A stretch of DNA of 5,541 nt from NCBI GenBank assembly GCA_003150315.1, contig QAML01000005.1, positions 1 through 5,541 on the forward strand, in the 5' to 3' direction. This document shows positions 1 through 4,241 of this stretch, in pieces. Origin of the DNA: Prevotellaceae bacterium (lineage in GTDB: Bacteria; Bacteroidota; Bacteroidia; Bacteroidales; Bacteroidaceae). Position numbers and translations under genes: made by a program. Position 1 is the first letter of the stretch; each line of letters starts with the position of its first letter. A model generated the notes under the pieces. That model saw only the letters and a program-made list of their open reading frames with translations. It did not search any database and had not been told where the DNA came from.

Positions 1-347
1 CTGGGAAGATACTCTTCTATCTGCTGTTTGCTGACAAAATAAACGTGGTTTGTCTCATAAACAGCCGAGGCGTACTGAAGATACTGACTGATAAAAATAA
101 TCTGGGTTTCTGAATTGGAAAGATTGATCTTTTCGGCAAGATGAATGCCGGACATATCTCCGGAATCAAGCTCAATGTCCATCAGAACGATCTGGTAAGG
201 ACATTTTTGATCAGTGATCCGGGCAAGAAAATCATCCGCGGAAGTATAAATATCAATGTTGTATGCCGCCTGAAGACAGGAACAGGCTAGGCCGTGGATT
301 TGTTTGCAGTGAATAGAATTGTCTTCGCATAGGGCAATTTTTAACAT
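1..347 (-). CDS. LytTR/AgrA-type response regulator, N-terminal receiver domain (3' part outside window)
   Basis: This is the receiver domain of a two-component response regulator, which takes a phosphoryl group from a partner histidine kinase in the cytoplasm. About 115 codons are visible from the ATG at 347, and the gene runs off the left edge. The protein begins MLKIALCEDN, with the acidic pair Glu8-Asp9. It has the phosphoacceptor Asp57 in LMDIEL, the switch residue Ser87 in IIFISQY, and Lys107 in YFVSKQ at the end of beta strand 5. This start and the loop spacing are typical of AgrA/LytTR-family regulators in Clostridia, so a C-terminal LytTR DNA-binding domain is expected beyond the edge, probably followed by its kinase; neither is visible. 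The start is supported by GAGGTG on the minus strand (353-358), five bases before the ATG, and by a well-formed promoter upstream. The family assignment is strong for the receiver domain and inferred for the output domain. Confidence 0.85.
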   Translation of the reverse strand, partial: MLKIALCEDNSIHCKQIHGLACSCLQAAYNIDIYTSADDFLARITDQKCPYQIVLMDIELDSGDMSGIHLAEKINLSNSETQIIFISQYLQYASAVYETNHVYFVSKQQIEEYLP

Positions 348-365
348 GTGAGCACCTCTGATCAA

Positions 366-395
366 GTAATAGAAGTATTGTAGCACGGTTTCAGC
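366..395. repeat. 30-bp direct repeat, copy 1 (carries the TACAAT -10)
   Basis: This copy runs from GTAATAGAAG to GGTTTCAGC and matches 432-461 at 29 of 30 positions. The only difference is G380 versus A446, which falls within the minus-strand -10 hexamer. The two copies start 66 bp apart with a 36-bp spacer. This copy contains the -10 of the proven-looking regulator promoter, so the repeat is a duplicated core-promoter segment. Confidence 0.8.
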
Positions 396-405
396 GGGTT
401 ATCAA
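377..405 (-). promoter_or_regulatory. Sigma-A promoter of the response regulator gene
   Basis: On the minus strand TTGATA (400-405) is followed after exactly 17 bases by TACAAT (377-382), each one mismatch from the consensus -35 and -10. Transcription would start near 370, giving a leader of about 23 bases that contains the GAGGTG ribosome site. The -10 lies inside the first copy of a 30-bp direct repeat. The -35 overlaps ACAGTTGAT (401-409, minus strand), which fits the published LytTR-box consensus [TA][AC][CA]GTTN[AG][TG]. Autoregulation is therefore possible. Confidence 0.7.
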
Positions 406-431
406 CTGTCCATGTGAGACACACGTAAAAT

Positions 432-461
432 GTAATAGAAGTATTATAGCACGGTTTCAGC
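432..461. repeat. 30-bp direct repeat, copy 2 (carries a perfect TATAAT)
   Basis: This is the second copy of the repeat at 366-395. The single difference turns the minus-strand -10 into a perfect TATAAT (443-448). No good -35 lies 16-18 bases upstream: the sequence there reads CACAAA at 466-471. Unless an activator helps, this copy is likely a weaker or conditional second promoter with a leader 66 bases longer. Confidence 0.8.
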
Positions 462-595
462 CTATTTTGTGGAAAAATTGTATAAAAATTGTTTAATGTG
501 TTCAAAAAACAATAAACAGGGAAATTGGAATTAAATGCTAATTATGTAGGTAAGTATGTCTGTTTGTGTCGAGGGTAAAAAATGAGGGGAAAGAT

Positions 596-626
596 GTGAT
601 AAATTAAAATAGTATATTTATATGAT
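596..626 (+). promoter_or_regulatory. Weak candidate promoter for the SPFH cluster
   Basis: GTGATA (596-601) and TATGAT (621-626) are separated by 19 bases and lie just before the ribosome site at 648. The -10 is one mismatch from consensus, but the -35 is poor and the spacer is long. It is the best-placed pair found upstream of 662, not a convincing one. An activator-dependent or alternative sigma promoter is equally possible. Confidence 0.25.
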
Positions 627-647
627 TTAATGGGACGATTCGAGTAT

Positions 648-653
648 GGGAGG
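648..653 (+). promoter_or_regulatory. Ribosome binding site that supports a TTG start
   Basis: GGGAGG lies eight bases before the TTG at 662. No ATG or GTG is available in frame nearby, and the conserved protein sequence begins within a few residues of this TTG. The non-standard start is therefore well supported. Confidence 0.7.
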
Positions 654-661
654 ATAGAAAA

Positions 662-1945
662 TTGACTTTAATTGATGTAATTACTTACGATGGAGATAAT
701 AACACTTTAGTTTACAAATATCCACATTCAGAATTTAATACTTTATCTCAGTTGATTGTTCATGAATCACAAGAAGCGGTATTTTTTAAGAATGGGCAGA
801 TGTTAGATTCATTTGGTCCTGGTAAATATCCACTTCATACAGGCAATATCCCACTTGTCAGTAAGCTATTAAATCTTCCGTCAGGTGGGGTATCGCCATT
901 CAGATGTGAAGTATATTTTGTGAATAAGGCATTGGCACTCAATTATAGATGGGGCACAATGAGCAAAGCCAGAGTAATGGATAATACATATAATTTGTTG
1001 TTGGAAATTGGTGCAAGTGGAACATTAGGCTTGAAAGTAATAGATCCTCGCATGCTGTTAAGCAAAATTGTTGGAACGGAAGGAGAATTAAAAGCGGAGG
1101 ACTGCTTAAACTATTTCAGGGAGAATGTTTCCACAAAAGTGAAAGAATACCTTGCTAGAGTAATGAAAAAACAAGGTATGAATTTTTTGCTGCTTGACAC
1201 ATACTTGTCAGACTTTTCAGTTGCTGTAAGAGAAAGACTGCAGGAAACATTTAACGATGTTGGAGTAGAAATATATAATTTTGTGATTGGAACAATCAGT
1301 ATTCCGGACGAGCAATATCAAGTTATCTTGGAAGGACAGCAAGATATTCAAAAAGCGACCTATGAAAGAAAATTAAGACGTATTGATGCGGAATCGGATG
1401 CAGAAACAGATGTAATAAGAGCTGGAGGACGTGCAAAGAGCAGAGCAATCGAAGGGTACAACTGGGCAGATGAACAGGTGGCTGAAATTACTAAGCTGTA
1501 TGCTTCAAATTTGGGAAGCAATCAGGGAGCAGTGGGAATGTTAGCACAAGCACCAATGGCTCTGGCTTTTGGAAATATGCTTAGAGATAATATGGAACCT
1601 ATTTTAGGAAGCCAGTTTTCTAACCCGCCGTTAAACTTTGGAGGCGGCAATGTAAATAATACCTCTAAACAAGAAAATACATCAGGAGAATTAGGAGGAT
1701 TTGATATTGACTTTGGTGGTGGATTGTTTCCGGAAAAAGAGAAATTTGATAGTCCTTTCAATGTTGATAATGATGCCATGAATCCAAACCAGATAGAGGA
1801 AGATGCATCGCCAACGGAGAGTGCTAAAACTATAGAAGAAGATCCGATAGAAATACTAACAAAATTAAAGAAGATGTTGGATATGGAGCTTATTTCTCAA
1901 GCACAGTATGATAGTAAAGTTCAAGAAGTATTAGGTAGAATGTAA
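662..1945 (+). CDS. SPFH-domain (virion-core-protein-like) protein with C-terminal SHOCT-like domain
   Basis: The 427-residue protein belongs to the bacterial SPFH (stomatin/prohibitin/flotillin) group often annotated as virion core protein or YdjI-like. Residues about 25-235 form the SPFH region. It has LIVHESQEAVFF (31-42), a GPGKYPL turn (52-58), SPFRCEVYFVN (78-88) and a YRWGT motif (95-99). A charged helical stretch follows (225-280), then a flexible Gly/Asn-rich linker with two FGGG motifs (326-329 and 351-354), and an acidic segment. The last 34 residues (about 394-427, DPIEILTKLKKMLD onward) fit the SHOCT pattern of a short C-terminal helical hairpin. No signal peptide or membrane helix is present, so it is probably cytosolic and attaches to the membrane through partners. 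Start is TTG with a good ribosome site. It is first in a tight cluster, 18 bp before the membrane protein gene. SPFH proteins scaffold membrane complexes and stress responses in general; the specific role here is unknown. Confidence 0.8.
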   Translation: MTLIDVITYDGDNNTLVYKYPHSEFNTLSQLIVHESQEAVFFKNGQMLDSFGPGKYPLHTGNIPLVSKLLNLPSGGVSPFRCEVYFVNKALALNYRWGTMSKARVMDNTYNLLLEIGASGTLGLKVIDPRMLLSKIVGTEGELKAEDCLNYFRENVSTKVKEYLARVMKKQGMNFLLLDTYLSDFSVAVRERLQETFNDVGVEIYNFVIGTISIPDEQYQVILEGQQDIQKATYERKLRRIDAESDAETDVIRAGGRAKSRAIEGYNWADEQVAEITKLYASNLGSNQGAVGMLAQAPMALAFGNMLRDNMEPILGSQFSNPPLNFGGGNVNNTSKQENTSGELGGFDIDFGGGLFPEKEKFDSPFNVDNDAMNPNQIEEDASPTESAKTIEEDPIEILTKLKKMLDMELISQAQYDSKVQEVLGRM

Positions 1946-1963
1946 TGTAACAGGGGGATGAAT

Positions 1964-2632
1964 ATGGATAAAAAGTGCAACTGGATAGTTGGTCTTTATA
2001 CTCTGATATTTGGTTTAACATTTGGGTTAGAATGCTTGATTTTTAAACATAAAATGGTTTCATTTTGGATAGGAGAAGTTTTTTTTGCACTGTCTACAGG
2101 AGGTGTGATTCTTTCGTTTATCCTTTTAGAGAAGAAACCGTGTGAAAAAGTTTCAGGAATATCAGCAGTATTATTCAGCAATATATATTTCGGACTGGAA
2201 ATCCTTTTATCAGTGATATTTGCGATAATTCCATTTAATGCAAAATGGGGAATTGTTATCGAGATCGTCCCATTAGCTTTATATTGTGTAATTATTTACA
2301 GTACTCTTGTAACCGGCAAATTTATTAGTAATCAAGACAGCAGTGTTGATCAGAAAATGAAATTCTTACAATTATTAGAGCATAATTTGAAGTATGCAAG
2401 AGCAAACTGTACCGATGACAAAGTATGTGAGAGATTAAATGTGCTGATAGATAAAGTGCATTATAGCGATCCAATGAGCATAATAGTGGTACAGGATCAG
2501 GAGACAAGATTAGTAAAAATGAGCGAAATGATAGAAATAAAAATTGCTCAAAAAGAGGATGTTTTAAAAGACATAAAAGAGTTTAATAACGTTTTAGCTG
2601 AAAGAAATAGCTTATGTAAGCAAAGTAAATAA
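1964..2632 (+). CDS. Four-helix integral membrane protein with cytosolic helical tail (function unknown)
   Basis: The protein has 222 residues from the ATG at 1964. Four hydrophobic segments are visible at about 7-27, 32-55, 66-89 and 96-117, packed into the first half with short loops. A charged, helix-rich tail (118-222) follows. The tail contains YSDPMS (167-172) and ends with ERNSLCK (213-219). From memory these resemble recurring motifs at the C-termini of uncharacterised Clostridia membrane proteins, but this was not checked. An ATG also exists six bases earlier at 1958, but it directly abuts the ribosome site AGGGGG (1952-1957). The 1964 ATG has the correct six-base spacing and is preferred. 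The gene follows the SPFH gene by 18 bp, so the two are almost certainly co-transcribed. SPFH proteins commonly have a membrane-protein partner, and that is the most likely role here. Confidence 0.75.
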   Translation: MDKKCNWIVGLYTLIFGLTFGLECLIFKHKMVSFWIGEVFFALSTGGVILSFILLEKKPCEKVSGISAVLFSNIYFGLEILLSVIFAIIPFNAKWGIVIEIVPLALYCVIIYSTLVTGKFISNQDSSVDQKMKFLQLLEHNLKYARANCTDDKVCERLNVLIDKVHYSDPMSIIVVQDQETRLVKMSEMIEIKIAQKEDVLKDIKEFNNVLAERNSLCKQSK

Positions 2633-2651
2633 TATGAAATGAGGGATGGGT

Positions 2652-3056
2652 ATGTATAAATTATCAATGAATAACAAACAAATATTAGGGTGTTTTTCAT
2701 ATGAAATAATATCTATTCCTTATTATGCAAATATTTCGGAACAAGAAGAGATAGCAGATGAAATGAATAAAAAAATGTTTATTCAGATGCTAAAAGAATG
2801 TTCGAGATATTGTGAACCTGGAAAAACAGTATTTGAATTGCTGTGGAATGTACAAAAGGCAAAAGACACATCAGTGCAGAATAAGCTGCGACTTTATTTT
2901 ATTGTTAGGATATTGTCAGATTCTGAAGAGAAGTTAGTACAAAGAGGTAACTTGATTGAACAAAATATAATATCACATTTACGAGCTGGTGGTTTTCAAG
3001 TCATAAAAAGTGACTTTAAGGAGATACAAAACTTACAAGAAGATTTGCGTGCATAA
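2652..3056 (+). CDS. Orphan 134-residue protein, possibly a truncated larger gene
   Basis: The family is not recognised. The protein has no signal peptide or membrane helix. It begins MYKLSMNNKQ with a beta-rich N-terminus (ILGCFSYEIISIPYY, 11-25). Helical segments follow (30-53 and 59-72), then LRLYFIVRILSD (79-90), a helix (91-112), GGFQVI (113-118) and an acidic tail ending NLQEDLRA. The alternation of LRLYFIVR with a long helix and GGFQVI recalls the N-terminal region that precedes the motor in HerA/VirB4-like ATPases. No Walker motif is present, and this resemblance is a guess. The ATG at 2646 abuts GAGGG (2641-2645), so the ATG at 2652 with six-base spacing is preferred. The gene lies 19 bp after the membrane protein gene, and mobile-element debris begins within about 90 bp of its stop. 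It may therefore be the stump of a longer gene. Confidence 0.6.
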   Translation: MYKLSMNNKQILGCFSYEIISIPYYANISEQEEIADEMNKKMFIQMLKECSRYCEPGKTVFELLWNVQKAKDTSVQNKLRLYFIVRILSDSEEKLVQRGNLIEQNIISHLRAGGFQVIKSDFKEIQNLQEDLRA

Positions 3057-3141
3057 TTAGCAGTTAATCCCATTTTTTATGCTGAAAAAAAGAGAAAAGG
3101 AAACAGCTAGCGCTGCTCTTCTTCTGGAAAGTGTATTAAAA

Positions 3142-3373
3142 TTACTGTTTGAAAAATCTGCACGGTTCTGGTTCTACTTGCAAACCATACTCTTCTATCA
3201 ATTGTCTACGGTAATCCTTATCCTCAAGTGCTCTTTTCATATGGTCCAGACGATTATCATAATAGAGTTCTTATACAAATTTTCTATCTGTTCCATGCCA
3301 AATGCCTTTCCTCTTTGCATTTCCGCGTTTTATCTTTAAAGTAGTTGATTAAAGGAATATCCTTTTTTGCCAT
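3142..3373 (-). pseudogene. Degraded Rpn-like PD-(D/E)XK nuclease/putative transposase remnant
   Basis: Reading on the minus strand from ATG 3373, preceded by AGAGGTG (3376-3382), the first 15 codons give MAKKDIPLINYFKDK. This resembles the conserved start of Rpn-family recombination-promoting nucleases in Clostridia. The frame then fails. A second frame gives NAEMQRGKAFGMEQIENLYKN, like the Gly/Glu-rich linker of these proteins. A third frame gives DNRLDHMKRALEDKDYRRQL followed by IEEYGL and a stop at 3142-3144, which matches their usual C-terminal tail. At least two frameshifts and a large internal deletion, which removed the whole nuclease core, are needed to explain this. No function is expected. 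The identification rests on recalled family patterns at the two ends, so it is moderately sure. Confidence 0.5.
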
Positions 3374-3423
3374 CGCACCTCTCTTTCCAGATATGTATTC
3401 AAGAACTTTATGTTCTTACTTAC

Positions 3424-3834
3424 GGTCAGTTGACACATATGTATACCTTTATTGTTGCAAACATGGATATGGAACCTTATCATATCATCCAGTTTTATTG
3501 TGGGCGTGGCAAGATGGAAAATTTCATAAAAGAGGGCAAAAGTGGATTTGACTTTGTTGCTGTCAACAGTCATTCCAAAGTAGTAAATGCCAACCGCATG
3601 AGACTTCACATGCTTGCCTACAACTTATTCAATTGATTTAGGCGATTGGTACTCCCCGCAAATATGCGAAAACAACAGGTAGATACCATTCGTTTAAAGC
3701 TGATAAAGATTGTTGCAAGAGCAGTCTGTTCAGCAAGATATATCACATTCAAACTATGCAGTAGCTGTCCTTATAAAAAGGAGTTCTACAGAACGCTGGA
3801 GAATATCCATCAGCTGACTGTACAGTTAGAATAG
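3424..3834 (+). pseudogene. IS1380-family transposase, C-terminal remnant with in-frame stop
   Basis: The frame reads IVANMDMEPYHIIQFYCGRG, then KMENFIKEGKSGFDF, then SHSKVVNANRMRLHMLAYNL and FN, a stop, and FRRLVLPANMRKQQVDTIRL onward to CSSCPYKKEFYRTLENIHQL. This is the C-terminal part of an IS1380-type DDE transposase. The segment ENFIKEGKSGFDF includes the glutamate region that closes the catalytic triad. The TGA at 3634-3636 stands where the family has Trp (NLFNWFRRL), a TGG to TGA nonsense change. The frame is otherwise open to the TAG at 3832-3834. About 137 codons of a protein usually near 440-470 residues remain. The N-terminal two thirds, including the first two catalytic aspartates, and the left IS end are missing. 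The exact left boundary is unclear, between about 3385 and 3430. Confidence 0.85.
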
Positions 3835-3958
3835 CAACTATTAACGTACCTTGACAGTTCAAGATAACTCAATCGGATTTTAGGGGGGATAGTTTACCCA
3901 TTTTTGTGAATCGATCGATTGGTTTTATGTGAACTGGTTCAAGGATTTGTAGTGGCGT

Positions 3959-3978
3959 TGAGCATCTTTATATGCTCA
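3959..3978 (+). repeat. Small hairpin next to the putative IS right end
   Basis: TGAGCAT (3959-3965) and ATGCTCA (3972-3978) form a perfect 7-bp stem around the loop CTTTAT. It is not followed by a T-run and so is not a terminator. It directly precedes the putative terminal repeat and may be a subterminal structure of the insertion sequence. Confidence 0.5.
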
Positions 3979-4036
3979 TGAATAATTCCGGATAAAAATC
4001 AGATAAGCTAAAAAGTTTATAGAGTAGCTCAAAAAG

Positions 4037-4085
4037 AGCGAAAAGTTCTGTACGATACCAATACCAGAGCTTTTCGCTTTTTTTT
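4037..4085 (+). terminator. Strong intrinsic terminator, probably bidirectional
   Basis: AGCGAAAAGTTCTG (4037-4050) pairs with CAGAGCTTTTCGCT (4065-4078) to form a 14-bp stem with one G-U pair and a 14-base loop. Eight T residues follow on the plus strand (4078-4085). On the minus strand the same stem is followed by CTTTTT (complement of 4031-4036), so leftward transcripts could stop here too. It insulates the metallopeptidase gene from the mobile-element debris upstream. The gene it originally served, now lost or outside the remnant, is not visible. Confidence 0.85.
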
Positions 4086-4161
4086 GTATACACGGCAGGC
4101 GAACAGCTGCAACGGAGGCAGAAAAAGACGCTTTATGATAATAAAAATCAAATATTTGGAA

Positions 4162-4190
4162 TTGTGCGAATATTGTGAATATGGTAGAAT
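4162..4190 (+). promoter_or_regulatory. Extended -10 promoter of the metallopeptidase gene
   Basis: TAGAAT (4185-4190) is preceded by TGG, which gives the TGn extended -10 form. TTGTGC (4162-4167) lies 17 bases upstream as a partial -35. Transcription would start near 4197, about 45 bases before the ATG. Its position between the terminator and the start codon fits a single-gene promoter. Confidence 0.55.
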
Positions 4191-4241
4191 AAACACAAAA
4201 ATCAAAGAACTCAGTCAGCTGAGAAGAGGAAAGGAAAGAGG

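Larger units (their letters stand above)
348..661. other. Divergent intergenic region between the regulator and the SPFH cluster
   Basis: This stretch of 314 bases has no coding frame worth calling. Its left part (366-461) holds the regulator promoter and the duplicated 30-bp segment. The right part (462-647) is very AT-rich and contains several poor promoter-like pairs, with no terminator hairpin and no RNA gene that can be recognised. The promoter of the rightward cluster must lie here, because the only upstream gene points the other way. Confidence 0.6.
3424..3991 (+). mobile_element. Right-hand fragment of an IS1380-family insertion sequence
   Basis: The transposase remnant is followed by about 157 noncoding bases ending ATGAATAATTCCGG at 3978-3991. 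I read this as the probable right terminal inverted repeat, because IS1380-type ends typically finish in GG. No matching left end starting CCGGAATTATTCAT occurs near 3057-3430, so the element is only a fragment and cannot move by itself. The terminal-repeat assignment is tentative; the element type is well supported by the transposase. Confidence 0.55.
3057..4241. other. Long stretch with no intact gene: mobile-element debris and terminator
   Basis: No intact gene is visible in these bases. Bases 3057-3141 hold nothing recognisable and no convincing terminator for the SPFH cluster. Bases 3142-3373 are the nuclease remnant, 3424-3834 the transposase remnant and 3835-3991 the noncoding end of the insertion sequence. 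This last part includes a perfect 12-bp palindrome, AATCGATCGATT, at 3909-3920. Bases 3992-4036 are AT-rich and empty, 4037-4085 are the terminator, and 4086-4241 are the leader of the metallopeptidase gene. Confidence 0.7.

Noticed and set aside
366..461. Two 30-bp repeats with a 36-bp spacer, which resembles a minimal CRISPR unit
   Set aside because: Only two copies exist, no further repeats or cas genes are visible, and the repeat contains the -10 of a well-formed promoter next to a gene start. A duplicated promoter segment explains it better.
1522..1779. Open frame on the minus strand inside the SPFH gene
   Set aside because: It is antisense to the linker region of a clear gene, has a Pro/Ser-rich composition caused by the opposite strand, and lacks a ribosome site.
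2325..2507. Open frame on the minus strand inside the membrane protein gene
   Set aside because: It is a short antisense frame without motifs or start signals.
3057..3141. Terminator for the SPFH cluster
   Set aside because: Only 4-bp pairings can be formed and no stable stem precedes a T-run. The cluster's own terminator seems to be lost or absent.
3079..3339. Open frame on the plus strand after the third gene
   Set aside because: It is the opposite strand of the Rpn-like remnant. Its hydrophobic, Leu/Phe-rich look comes from that, and the minus-strand reading gives recognisable family segments.
3345..3609. Further open frames on both strands across the junction of the two mobile remnants
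   Set aside because: They lie out of frame with the transposase reading and show no motifs.
3909..3920. Perfect 12-bp palindrome AATCGATCGATT as an operator
   Set aside because: It lies in the noncoding tail of a dead insertion sequence with no gene or promoter beside it, so a regulatory role is not supported.
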